Shown: in pieces, positions 10,643 to 20,998 of the stretch
Layout: each line of letters starts with the position of its first letter
Position numbering within the stretch: the first letter of the stretch is position 1
Assembly: GCF_021869535.1 (NCBI RefSeq)
Contig: NW_026262581.1
Location: 77,715,955-77,779,954 of the forward strand
Source: Mytilus californianus
Taxonomy: Eukaryota > Mollusca > Bivalvia > Mytilida > Mytilidae
Direction: 5' to 3'
Length of the DNA: 64,000 bases
Program-made: the position numbers and the translations under genes
Notes under the pieces: model-generated
Databases searched by the model: none
Told to the model about the DNA's origin: nothing
The model's input: only the letters and a program-made list of their open reading frames with translations

Positions 10643-13401
10643 CACGTCAACCTGGGAACTTAACAATAGTCCTACGACCTCAGATCTGTTCATGACAGCA
10701 AAAATGCCAAAAGGAAACTTCTAAACACCATTCGCCAAATATCTTTTCTTTTCCAACTAATAAAAGAAGAGCCCTAGTTTCTGAACAGCTAGACAAAAAT
10801 TTTGTCTAATGAGGAAAATGTAGTTTGAACATTTTGATAAGCACATTGTCGCCTGTGGAATTTTTATTCTGAAATGATTGTCATGAACTTTCCCTGTAGA
10901 AGAAACCACAGTTCTCTTAAAAATTAACAGGAAATTCCTTGACAATAGAAATCATCAATTCTAAATGTCTAAACAAGAACGTCCTTGACTGATAAATGTA
11001 GGTTGCGTGTTTAGTTGACAGTAATAACTGAAGAACTTCAAGAACGTTGCTGCAAATAAAATTAAAATAACAAAAAATTCTCAGATGAATAAAGACTGTA
11101 TGTTGGCCTCTAAATGTATATTGTTTTTTGTCATTGGGTTGCTGTTGAATTAATTGGCGTATACCTAGCATCTCCTTTTGCCTCTTATTCAGGAGTACCT
11201 AGATCTGTGCAAGCTCAGTGTTATTCCTATAAAGCATGATGTAATCTAATGGAGAGAACTTAGGCTTTGACATATATGAAAAGCATTTAAGATAAGTCCG
11301 CTTTTTTACATCGAGATGACCGTGAGGTCATTCCAATGTATTGCTATCGCCTAAATTTCCATTATGCAAATTAGTTTTGGGTTTTCAACAGATCTATAAA
11401 AAAATATAGATCCGCGGACATTATCTAGTGCAAAATAACATTCCATATCGCTTGTTTTAAATTCATTTTTTTCAATGGATGCTCCTATAAATATTTTTTT
11501 AAACACAAATTAATAATATGAAAATGTTTTGTCGTTAGATATATATATATAAAAGTAAAAAAATAATTGATAATATCTCTGCACACGTACCGAAAAATTG
11601 TGTTAAAGCTTGTGGAAGAATGTCTCAAGAACGTTTTGTGACACTCGCGGCAAGGACCGGTAACTCTTTAATTGTTTTTGCGGGAAAATATGAATGGCTT
11701 CTCATATCCAATCTTTTAGAAAAATGGATTTTTTTACCATGTGTCCACCATGCACTTGCACTGCACTATTATTAGAATAGTACAATAGAATGATATACAA
11801 ATGGATGAAAATTATATATATGTACATGTAACTGTTATATTAATATAACATATAACAACAAACCAGTGTATACATACTCTGGGACTATTATTATATTAGT
11901 ATAATAGTCCCAGGTATACAGATTTGTATCACTACAATATAATAGTTATTACGGTGTGGTTGAATTTCCTGTCATTTATTCATCATCCACGCACGAACTT
12001 GTCTAAAAAAAAATATCTGTACATTAACCTCAGTTTCAGGTATAGAGATGTGATCTTTTTCTGTGACATGTGCTTTTGACCATCCACAAGAACTTGCGGT
12101 CTTCCGATGTTCAGTACTTCAGTACTTTGATTATGTTGTTGTTTAAACATATGGATAGGTCAGAATGAATATCAAAAAAATATATCAGTTTCTATCCTCC
12201 TTCCTCAAATGGTACGTAAAAGAACATCCATTCGTTATATCAAATAGCTATCGATATTATCAAATTGATGAGACTATATAGATCCTTAGATTAAAATCCC
12301 GTTGAACACTTTGGAAGTTGTGCAAATCCTTTAATTTTGAGATCAAAAGTCGAACACTGCGTTCTGATTTATTGAGTAAAACAGCTAGTACAATTATAAC
12401 ACAAATGTGTTAAAAAAAGCCACACAAACTCCACCTTTAACCATAGGTAAACTCGGAAGCTCGGACGGGTAAGCAGATTCTGTTATAATAGTTGCAATCT
12501 TGTTGATTGTGTCAGAAAATATAAAAAGCTACTAACATATCCGAGATCTTATGTGACAAAGATTTTCCAGAACTGTTATTTATGTTGAGATGGAGTACAT
12601 GATACTATCGATGAGGTGGCTAGAGTTCATCTTGAATAACCATCGGTTAAGAATCATCCTGGTGAATAGCAGTACTCGATAAAACAATCTGATAGGCAAT
12701 GCAAGTTGTAAAATATCGCACAATGGGAAATATATGCTTCACATACCTGTTCTGATGAATGTTTTTATCTAAATATGGAACGTTAACATAGTGAAAGTAG
12801 ATGTCATCTAGTATTCTTAATTCTCCAATAGTCTGGCGTACAAAATTACTTTTATCTGGTATCTTCAATGAGTTGTTATTTAATTATATACAGTATGTAG
12901 CCTGTATATCTGAATTAGTCAGTCTTTTCAATTTATCTTTAAATTTAGAAAGAAGAATATTGGAAAAATTTATCTTAAGTCAAATTTGTGAATACTGATT
13001 CATGAGGATTGTGATTTTATGTTCTCTCATACCCGGTAGATTTCCTAAGATTAATCCAAATCTTATTCTTTTCGTCTTTAACACTGAAGCCGGTTTATAG
13101 TTGCTGATATAGTTATAGGTGTCAAAGCAGTCGTGAATCATTTTTCAGACATGTCAATGTAAAGTTGCTTTAAAATTGTGAGAAATTTGACTAAAATATC
13201 AGAAGTAATTATATGCCGTCTGAATCTGCTAAAACATGCACTGGAAAATAAGGCCGATTGTTGTAGAAAAAAAAGTGAAACAAAAGCATGGGGAATTGAG
13301 CTTTCCTCTTGGAGATCATTGGTGTCTCTTAAGCCATTAAACAAATAATCGGTGTGCACTATATCGCACTAAAACCATGATTTATGAAGTCCTTTTAGAA
13401 A
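10643..13401. other. no gene recognised
   Basis: A 2.7-kb AT-rich stretch. Short open stretches (for example 10757-10945, 10917-11171 and 12647-12868 on the minus strand) show no recognised domain. It contains the palindrome at 11867-11919. Confidence 0.45.
11867..11919. repeat. short palindrome
   Basis: ctgggactattat (11879) is mirrored by ataatagtcccag (to 11913) around a short AT loop. Beyond this, gtatac occurs on both sides. It is too isolated to be called a terminator or regulator. Confidence 0.7.
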
Positions 13402-13625
13402 ACAGAGGCGAAAGATACCAAAGGGATATTCAAACTCGAAATACAAACTGGCAATGCATGGCAAAAAAAACAAAAAACGACCAAAACACAAACAACAGTA
13501 CACTGTTTACAACATAAAAAACTAAAGGTTGATCGACTCGAACCCCACCAAAAACCGGGTGTGATCTCAGGTGCTTTGGAAGGGTTAGAAGATCCTGCTC
13601 CACATGTGACACATGTCATGTTACT
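13402..13625 (-). mobile_element. 3' tail of reverse-transcriptase element (tail type 2)
   Basis: On the + strand it opens with gaggcgaaagataccaaagg and ends near gatcctgctccacatgtgac, the reverse complement of 63362-63620, where the tail follows a decayed reverse transcriptase. Sense is therefore minus. The two overlapping minus-strand open stretches (13395-13619) fall inside this tail and are not taken as genes. Confidence 0.75.
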
Positions 13626-14929
13626 CTTATAAAATGCATTGAAGGGAGGTCTGTGAGTAAGAAAAAGGTCTGTTGTTTTATTTGTCTATTTTAAAAACTT
13701 AATAAGCTGGGTTTTGCATTCACACAACTTCGTTACAGGACATTTGTAAATGCTGATATCAAGTAACACAGAACCGCTTTTTCAAGCTCTGTCGCGTTTC
13801 ATAAAAGAGACGATAGTTTTATTTATTTGAACTTTTAAACCTTAGTTAAGGTGGCTTCTTAGGTTGGAATTTTTTTCATTTATTTCTGCTTTACACTTTC
13901 TACGCTATAATTTCGAAATTCTAAATGTTCCTGGCATTTTTCCACATGAAAGTTTTGTTTTTTGTCTAGACTATGTATGAATTTTCTACATTTTATCAAA
14001 TAATCTCCTTTCAAAATCATTAACGATAGAAATGAGATCTTAAATAGAAGAAACAACACACTTCTGTTTTGTCACTGTTATCTATGGAAACCATACTCTT
14101 AGTGAACTGTTATCTTATCAACAGAGGGTGGTAGCATTCATGTGGTAATATAACCCTGAAAAACTTTTACGTCAATTACATCATAACTTAGATAACACAA
14201 TATCAGTTTGAAAAATTTATACATATCAACAATCATTAAACAGTCGTTTTAAACTATTTTATGAATTACATTTTTGATAAATCTGAAAAAAATGACAATA
14301 GTCTTATTTTCATCAGCGATGAAAAACGCATAAAAACATTCGAGTTGATGTACAAATGAATTTATTAATCTTCTTTAAATGTCACAGTATATCTGTTCTC
14401 AATATCTGTCATTGATAAATTGATGCGTTAAAACTGCACTTATTTCAATTAATGAATTAGAAAAAGTTCAAATGTGACATTACCGTTGATAAGCATTTCG
14501 CTTACTAAGCATAATGTTTTGGCAAGATAATTTCCAATAGGATAGCTATTATACGTGTTTGCTAATAAAGGTTTAGGCATGCGGGCTGATTTATTCATTT
14601 TCATTGTTAACGGACTACTTTTAATACTAAAAGAAGATCAATACGGTTATTATTTCAAACCTGGGGAATATAAAGTCAAATGCCACATACATTGATATAC
14701 ATTTATAATTAGCATGTTGCATGGCTTATTTTCCAGTGACATATTCATGACAAATACAATGTTTGTGGGTTCTACTAAGTAAACCACGATGAAGGGCTAA
14801 CTATTAAATAACATATTTGAAAACAAAAGTTAAGCTTTGCAATAGTCCACTTATAAAAAAAAACTCCACATCGTTTAACTTCGTTTACGTGCCGAGAGCA
14901 GGGAACTTTCCTTACACCATATACCTTGC
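13626..14929. other. no gene recognised
   Basis: AT-rich, with no recognised coding region or repeat family. Confidence 0.5.
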
Positions 14930-15135
14930 AATAAAATTGAGAAAGGAAATGGGGAAAGTGTCAAAGACACAACAACCCGACCAAAGAGCAGAAAACAGCC
15001 CAAGGCCACCAATGGGTCTTCAACACAGCGAGAAAATTTCACACCCGGAGGCGGGCTTCAGCTGGCCCCTAAACAAAAATTAGTACTACTTCAGTGAAAA
15101 TAGACGTCACACTAAACTCCGAAACATATAAATGA
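14930..15135 (+). mobile_element. dispersed repeat family D, long copy
   Basis: Blocks in order: gaggaaatggggaaagtgtc-like start, gacacaacaacccgaccaaa, ccaatgggtcttcaacacag, cacccggaggcgggcttcag. A shorter copy is at 2492-2556. I recognise it as a common mussel repeat. The open frame covering it (14817-15083) has no domain and is not called as a gene. Confidence 0.65.
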
Positions 15136-15529
15136 ACTAAAACATGCATTTCAGCATTTTACAGTCTAGAACCAATAACGACACAGTATACAATGGTAAA
15201 ACACAAGCAAGTGTTATCAATATAAATATGAACTAGCGATAACTGCCTGTCTCATACACATGGTATATGTACATACATTTGAAAAACGTTTGAAATATTG
15301 CGTATTGAATTTATTTGCTTTTTTACTCAAATAATACATGAACAAAAATGAGAATTCTCATTACCAAAACCGACCGTGCGAGACACTAATGGGTTGTAAC
15401 GGTAGTTAAACACCCCGTAGTGATATTAACAAATACCGTATCAAATAGAGAGATTATTTTCGCACAATCTTAGTAGTACTCGTAGTTTCCCTTTTTATAT
15501 GAAATGGTTACTATAGATTATTATACTTC
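15136..15529. other. no gene recognised
   Basis: AT-rich sequence without recognised features. Confidence 0.5.
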
Positions 15530-15838
15530 GTCAAAATGCCAGACTTTGATTGGTTTGATACGAGGGAGACAATTTACTTTACTATACTTCACGTTAAAAT
15601 GCCATATTTTGATTGGCTAATACGAGGTTGTTAATTTACTCTATTACCCTTCATGGAGACGCTTGATCAAGTGTGCGCTTTATTAAATACGACTCTATCC
15701 TATGGCAAATACTCTATTACCCGTCACGGAGACGCTTGATCAAGTGTGCGCTTTATTAAATACGACTCTATCCTATGGCAAATACTCTATTACCCTTCAC
15801 GGAGACGCTTGATCAAGTGTGCGCTTTATTAAATACGG
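15530..15838. repeat. 62-bp pair followed by three 73-bp tandem copies
   Basis: aaaatgccagactttgattgg (near 15533) and aaaatgccatattttgattgg (near 15595) form a diverged pair. From about 15636, three copies of a 73-bp unit follow, each containing gagacgcttgatcaagtgtg, with GCTTGATC at 15661, 15734 and 15807. The 73-bp copies differ at only a few positions and so are recent. The snapback palindrome at 15930 follows at once. Confidence 0.85.
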
Positions 15839-15929
15839 ATGGTTGTTATGTACAAGACGTCATAGTTTATTACTTTGAATGTGAAATTTAATCGACAGTA
15901 ATAACAGAACATTCAGTATAATAAATTAA

Positions 15930-16064
15930 ATAACACATATCTGAGAGGGTGATAGAGCAGATTGTTACCCCTCGAAAAGACATTGTCAACCTTGGCTTCG
16001 CCTCAGTTGACAATGTTTTCTCGGGGTAACAATCTGCTCTATCACCCTCTCAGCTACGTGTTAT
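15930..16064. repeat. snapback palindrome, about 62-bp arms
   Basis: The left arm runs ataacacatatctgagaggg, tgatagagcagattgttacc and cctcgaaaagacattgtcaa. The right arm is its reverse complement with few differences. The centre is cttggcttcgcctcag, itself hairpin-forming. There is no coding content. It could be a fold-back mobile element or the product of a template-switch event. Confidence 0.85.
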
Positions 16065-16244
16065 TTATATATTGACGATTAAGATTGGCAAATAAACAGA
16101 ATAATGATGCAATATGAGTACACAATGATATATCGATACATCGTATATTACCTTACTCATATTCTAGTCAAAAACTCATACCATGACGATTACTTTTCGA
16201 ATGAGAAAAGAGGTATGTGGTGTATTAGGTGGGAATACAATGTT

Positions 16245-16680
16245 TAGGTTTGAGCGTTTCTGATGAAGGTTAACCCAGAAAAGCGCTTCGGATGCAGGAA
16301 ATTATCAAAGTGTTTATTTCATTTACTGGCACGGGGTCGATACGGCTTTTGGTAGACGGTTAGTCCCCGAGGGAATCAACAGCTTAATAGTCAGTGCTTC
16401 TGTACTGACATGATTTATAAGATAATCATATTTAAATTGCCCGTTCATACATTAAGAAATTATTAAGAAACTGAGGTTCCATATTCCTCATTCAAAGTTG
16501 ACCTTACATGAATTTGGCCATGAGGAATAAAATTCTGTTTTCGTCCTTTTGATCAAATAGCTCCTAAAATTGCAGTGCATTTACGCATCCCTGGTTTTCA
16601 AATGTTTAGGTTAACAATTCCCAGAAAAGCGCTTCGGACGGCCGAAACTATTAAACTGTTTATTTCATTAACGTAGAATA
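16245..16680 (+). mobile_element. retrozyme-like array, subfamily B (one full unit plus part)
   Basis: The motif cagaaaagcgcttcgga occurs at 16277 and again at 16623, 346 bp apart, each followed by a similar stretch ending in tgtttatttcatt. Between them lies the body block gtccccgagggaatcaacag, then tagtcagtgcttctgtactg, which also occurs, more worn, in the arrays at 18880-20060. The layout is one complete ribozyme-to-ribozyme unit of 346 bp plus a partial one. It is non-coding. The link to animal retrozymes (short tandem hammerhead elements) is by architecture. Confidence 0.55.
16254..16296 (+). ncRNA. hammerhead ribozyme, variant subfamily B
   Basis: The order is GCGTTT, CTGATGA (16260-16266), a weak stem II aGGttaacCCa, GAA plus A (16278-16281), the self-complementary hexamer AGCGCT, then TC with predicted cleavage after 16289, then GGATGC. 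GCGUUU and GGAUGC can pair over six positions with G-U pairs, giving stem I. The stem II base pair next to the core is an A-A mismatch, so activity may be weak. It sits at the same place in the unit as the ordinary hammerhead of subfamily A. The second copy (cleavage base at about 16635) has lost CUGAUGA. Confidence 0.5.
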
Positions 16681-17161
16681 GAATTAATTAAAACAATTCT
16701 TATCATGTCAACGTTTATTGTTGCGCGGAACCAGAAAATCGAAACCATTGTCCTTCTGATAAAAAACGCTATTCAGATAAAAATTGATTGATAGTGTAAT
16801 CTTGCTAAATTCTAATATACCAAATATTTCTATGCATGAGTATTACATGTAAGTCATGCAATTACTTATTGTTTATGAGAGTATTTGCATATTTATCAGA
16901 TAGTTGATTCTTAATTCGGAATAAAACATATTTAAACAGACACGTGCCAAGGGTTTTGACAACCTGAAGATGATTATAAGAATGAAATATATTCCGTATT
17001 AAAACAAATTATGCTTTAAATGTTAATTTGCAGACATGTCATATCTTTTTGCCCCCATAACCTAATTTTGATATTCCATCGATAATAAAAATTACGACAA
17101 AATGTTATGTAATGCAATGTAACGTAAAAGTAATTCAAAAGCTCCACTATTTCAATTTGTG
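16681..17161. other. no gene recognised
   Basis: AT-rich sequence without recognised features. Confidence 0.5.
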
Positions 17162-17450
17162 TTGAGGGGCCTCGGTGGCCCTGTGGTTTAAGTAGTAGAA
17201 CGACTGGTTTAAGTAGTAGAACTACTGTATCACTAGCCTGTCAACACTGAGGTTGTGAGTTCGAATCCTGCACGTGGCAGGTGCGCTCGTCTCCAACCTT
17301 AATTCACTAGGATTGTCAGTTTTCCTACCGAAGGTCGGTGGTTCTCTCCGGACACTCCGTTTTCCTCCACAAATAAAAACTGACCATCAAAATAGCACAA
17401 CAGTACTGAAAATGACGTTAAACACCAATCGATCAATCATTCAATCAATT
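17162..17450 (+). mobile_element. tRNA-derived SINE with conserved core and (AATC)n-type tail
   Basis: The tRNA-like head carries a box A (ggcctcggtggccctgtgg) and a B box, GTTCGAATCC, at 17259-17268. The core ccgaaggtcggtggttctct and the 3' end cgttaaacaccaatcgatca follow. It is the same element as 48197-48467. The head has a small internal tandem duplication (ggtttaagtagtagaac twice), missing from the other copy. It is transcribed by RNA polymerase III and mobilised by a partner LINE, as for SINEs in general. I recognise this family from molluscs. Confidence 0.85.
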
Positions 17451-17687
17451 CGTGTTGTTCTCGCCAAGAACGTCAAACAATCGTGATTGTCCTCGTACTG
17501 CATTCCGTCGTCTGGTGATATACAGCGGAAGGTGTTACATCCAGAAGGGAAAACATAATGTTAACATGTTTCAACGAAAGTAGACGACAATATAACGACA
17601 AACATTGATAAGATTAAGTTTGTTCAACTGCCGTTATTCAACGATGTTCGAACACACCCCAAACATATGACGACAGGAGTATTCAAA

Positions 17688-18600
17688 ATAACAAAAAATA
17701 CCAAACTCCAAGGAAAATTCAAAACGGAAAGTTCTTTATCAAATGGCAAAATCAAAAAGCTCAATCACATCAAAGGAGTGGAAAACAACTGTCATATCTT
17801 GACTTGGTACAGGCATTACCTTATGTAGAAAATGATGGATAAAATCTGGTTTTATAGCTAGCTAAACCTCTCATTGTATGACAGTCGCATAGAATTCCAT
17901 TATATTGACAACAATGTGTGAACGAAACAAACATACAAAATAGGTAAAAATGTCAAAATTAGGGGTACAGCAGTCAACATTGTGTTATAATCTTAATCAC
18001 GATGAAAACAAACAAACATGCCAACAAAGAAAAACAAACACATAAGCAAAAATGAAAGACAAGAATACCAAACATGACCATAGCACAATAACACAATGGC
18101 GGGATGTATAAGTACCGAGTCACGCCAAAAGGATATTACCAAAAATGGACTAAACAGTAAAGGTTAATGATTTACAAAGACAAATGAAAGAACACTATCA
18201 CACGTAATTAAGATAATAAACAACGGCAGTACCTAGAATCTATACTTCAAGACCACCATGTATTATTTGTGAATTTGATATGGAATGTTTATCAACAAGG
18301 TCTTCGTATCTTCCGATAAACTTTTTTTTAAGAAAAAGGACGAGACGTTCTTTGACATAAACCTGGTTCATCAACTCTCTGCTCAGACATTGGTGACGTT
18401 TTATAAAGTCTGAGTAGCAGCTGCAAGCTCTTGAATACCGAATGAGTTGGGAAATGTAAATCCCATATGCAGTTGAAGTTGGTATATTGCTACTAAGGTG
18501 GGGGGAAATTGTTAATTTCAAAAATTAAAATCGTCTCGTTTGTCATGGATTCTGGTACTGAGATGACCTCTGATGTCAAATTCGAGGTATAAGTCAACCC
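17688..18600 (-). mobile_element. 5'-truncated reverse-transcriptase retroelement with tail type 1
   Basis: Read on the minus strand, a reverse-transcriptase C-terminal fragment (18600-18238) runs straight into a long non-coding tail ending near 17688. The tail copy at 9988-10455 lacks the coding part, so the tail is the retroelement's 3' end. The 5' part, with the catalytic core, is missing here. The hammerhead array at 18880-20060 lies just beyond its 5' edge, on the opposite strand. Confidence 0.7.
18238..18600 (-). pseudogene. reverse transcriptase, C-terminal fragment, frameshifted
   Basis: The main readable part (18521-18240, 93 residues) contains SSNIPTSTAYGIYISQLIRY, then SRACSCYSDF, and later GRYEDLVDKHSISNSQ. 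I recognise these as the region after the catalytic core in a reverse transcriptase that is abundant in mussels and other marine invertebrates. One frame over, just upstream (codons near 18530), FEINNFPPP continues the match, so at least one frameshift is present. The catalytic motifs are absent because the copy is truncated. The family is probably Penelope-like, but I am not sure of the class. The 62820-63361 copy supplies the other half of the same type of protein. Confidence 0.7.
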
Positions 18601-19164
18601 TTTACCATTTTCATGATCAATGCAAAAGAAGGGATAGCAAAAGTAAAAACCACAAAGGAAAATATACATATTAAAGAAGTAATATAAGAAAAATTTAATT
18701 AGACTAACAAAATAATTCAAAAGATTCAATCTGTATTGATATCAGTAGATAGCCAGGGGAAAAAAGTGCAAAAACAGTTTACGGTATTGTCTATCGTATC
18801 ATATCGAACAGTGCTTGCCTCGTGAGCGATGTGAGTACCCATCTTGTTGTGAAGTCCGTATGATGACGTTTGCACGGAAACTTGTACAAAATTTGTTTAT
18901 TGACTTTTTACAACCACTGGTGGTGAATGTTTCGTGCCCAAGGGTATCACCAGTCCAGTAGACAGTACTCTTATTCTGAAATTATGTATCATAGATGCGG
19001 TCATTTTCTGTGCATTTACCGTTCATAAAATGTTTGAAATAATAAGATTTGTCTACCCCTAGTTAAAATAGCGTAATCAAGATTTTGCACAACTTTGTTT
19101 TATATTTATGATTTTCGATGCTGTTCAACTTCGTTATAATTATTGATTCGTCCTTCTGACTGTT

Positions 19165-19240
19165 ATGATTTAAGCGCCACACAAGAATCTTATGTACACG
19201 AAAATCGCGTCTGGCGTGCTTAATTGTAAGCCTTGTATGT
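19165..19240 (+). ncRNA. decayed hammerhead ribozyme, array unit 1
   Basis: tcttatgtacacgaaaatcg then cgtctggcgtgc keeps the stem II/GAA side, the U-C cleavage step (base 19211) and the 3' strand of stem I. The CUGAUGA half has become cacaaga. Inactive by inspection. Confidence 0.5.
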
Positions 19241-19509
19241 TTGACGATTTTTAACAATTACTAGGTCAATACCGATGTTGATGGACGTTTCGTTTCGTCC
19301 ATGAGAGGATATCTCTCCCAGTAGTCGCTATTCCTATCCCGACATAAAACATCATTGATGCGGACCTTTCCTCTGAAAATTTACAGTTCATATAATGTTT
19401 CAATCATTCGAAACACTAAGAGTTTTCTACTATCTGGCATGGATGGCTTTAATTAGATTTGACACATTTTTGAATTTTTGGATTTCAATGCTCTTCAACT
19501 AATTTTATT

Positions 19510-19580
19510 AATTTGTGCGCTACTGATGAGTCTTAAATAGACGAAATGCATGTCTTGCGTTTTGAATTATAAGCCTGATA
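19510..19580 (+). ncRNA. hammerhead ribozyme with complete conserved core, array unit 2
   Basis: CTGATGAG at 19523-19530. Stem II GTCT/AGAC closes around taaat, followed by GAA and A (19543-19546). Then comes the self-complementary hexamer TGCATG and T-C, with predicted cleavage after 19554, followed by TTGCG. Stem I forms between GCGC-ta upstream and UUGCG downstream with one mismatch. Every invariant core base I know of is present. The minimal stem III made of a self-complementary hexamer suggests action as a dimer, as proposed for schistosome-type and other animal type I hammerheads. It sits in the 3' part of a 343-bp unit. Confidence 0.7.
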
Positions 19581-19735
19581 TCATCAATTAATATTCTTGA
19601 CGTCGCCCATTTTATGATGGTCCGATGCTGACGCAACCAAGGACATGGTGTCGTGTTGGAAAACACTTTGATCATTTTGTTTATTTTTTGGGATTTCAAT
19701 GCTCTTCAACTTTATAATTAACCGTTTTGACTTAT

Positions 19736-19900
19736 GACGCACTGATGAGTCTTATGACGCACTGATGAGACTTATGACGCACTGATGAGACTTAGACGCA
19801 CTGATGAGACTTATGACGCACTGATGAGACTTATGACGAGACTTATGACGCACTGATGAGACTTATGACGCACTGATGAGTCTTATGTTGACGTCTTGCG
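19736..19900 (+). repeat. 20-bp minisatellite derived from the hammerhead 5' half
   Basis: Seven copies of CTGATGAG start at 19742, 19762, 19782, 19801, 19821, 19852 and 19872, in the unit actgatgagacttatgacgc. The last copy runs into gtcttatgttgacgtcttgc, which keeps the stem II start and the post-cleavage strand but lacks the GAAA and stem III hexamer. The array therefore grew from within a hammerhead at the position expected for unit 3. Confidence 0.85.
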
Positions 19901-20060
19901 TTTTAAAATTGATCATAATCTCTACTAAAATGTGTACCAGTATTTTTTTCTCTAAAGATTTTTAGTGAAAAGAGTCGCTGGTGTTTTCGTATATTTTGTT
20001 TACGTCGTCAAGTGTTAGAAGGCCCGGAGCTGGCGTAATCAAGGAAGTGATGTTGTGTTG

Positions 20061-20998
20061 AAAAGCAAGATGCGACAAACATCACTGATATAGTACATCT
20101 AGATAAACCTCCCAAGGACAATACTAAATGACGCACGAGGATGTTTTGATCAGATGAAGTCTATTTTGGATTGTAATATCTCAACAGCGTTATAATATTT
20201 CAAAATACAAAACCAAAATATAGCATGACTTTATAACGTAAGCTGCTTAAATCAATGCTTATATCGTCCTGACAAGACGTGAACAAGGTATATGACAAGA
20301 CAACAGGAGGTGTATAGAGCTCAGAACAAGACACACTAACCACAAACAAACAGCTCGTCTAAGAATGAAAAGCCTAAATGTCATCAGGTAACCATTTTGA
20401 TGGGTTTAATGTAGGTTTCTACATGACACCCTTTAACCATATTTTATCAAAGGAAATTGTATAAACCAGCGAACATGTATTTCATATTTATTGTTTAATT
20501 GTACAAATCTAACCGAGATATAATTTGCAAAGGTGCACTTTTCAGGACAATAACCCAACAGAGAACTATTTACATTTGTCTATGTTTCTGTTTAATTTAA
20601 CCTTACTAAAATCGTATAATAGAAGGCTGTAAAACGTCAAGCCTTAATCTTTTTCATCAATCAACTGCAATATGTTAGCTTAAATATGAGTCAAAACTGC
20701 CGATGAAGTACAAAACAACGTAAATTTGCACGACTATGAGTGAAAAGAAGCATATGTGCAATCAGTCAGGTTCAGGTCAGAACAATACGACTCCCCATTT
20801 GACAGGAAAACTTGTATTGAAATAGGTAATAACATGTAATAAAGGTATACTTGCCCAAATAATCTCCATTTATTCCACTCTTCTTCTGAAGACCTAAAAA
20901 AGGGTAAACAACGACCGTTTTATTTAATAACGTGAAGAATTAAAATCTTCATTAATTGTATAATTTGTACAAATTGTCGGACTTGTAAAGGAATATAC
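20061..20998. other. no gene recognised
   Basis: AT-rich. No coding region or repeat family recognised. Confidence 0.5.

Larger units (their letters stand above)
18880..20060 (+). mobile_element. retrozyme-like tandem array, subfamily A, about 343-bp units
   Basis: Three ribozyme-position markers have predicted cleavage bases at 19211, 19554 and 19895, spaced 343 and 341 bp. Between them, diverged copies of the same body recur: gggtatcaccagtccagtag near 18942 and a worn version near 19310, and aatgctcttcaac near 19488 and 19698. gatttcaatgctcttcaact begins the approach to each ribozyme. A further diverged body (ggcccggagctggcgtaatc) follows to about 20060. There is no coding capacity. Tandem units of this size, each with a hammerhead, are the hallmark of animal retrozymes. 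Sequence divergence says this array is old. Confidence 0.65.

Noticed and set aside
13395..13619. Two overlapping minus-strand open frames with hydrophobic C-terminal parts
   Set aside because: They lie in the non-coding 3' tail of a retroelement that recurs elsewhere with stops.
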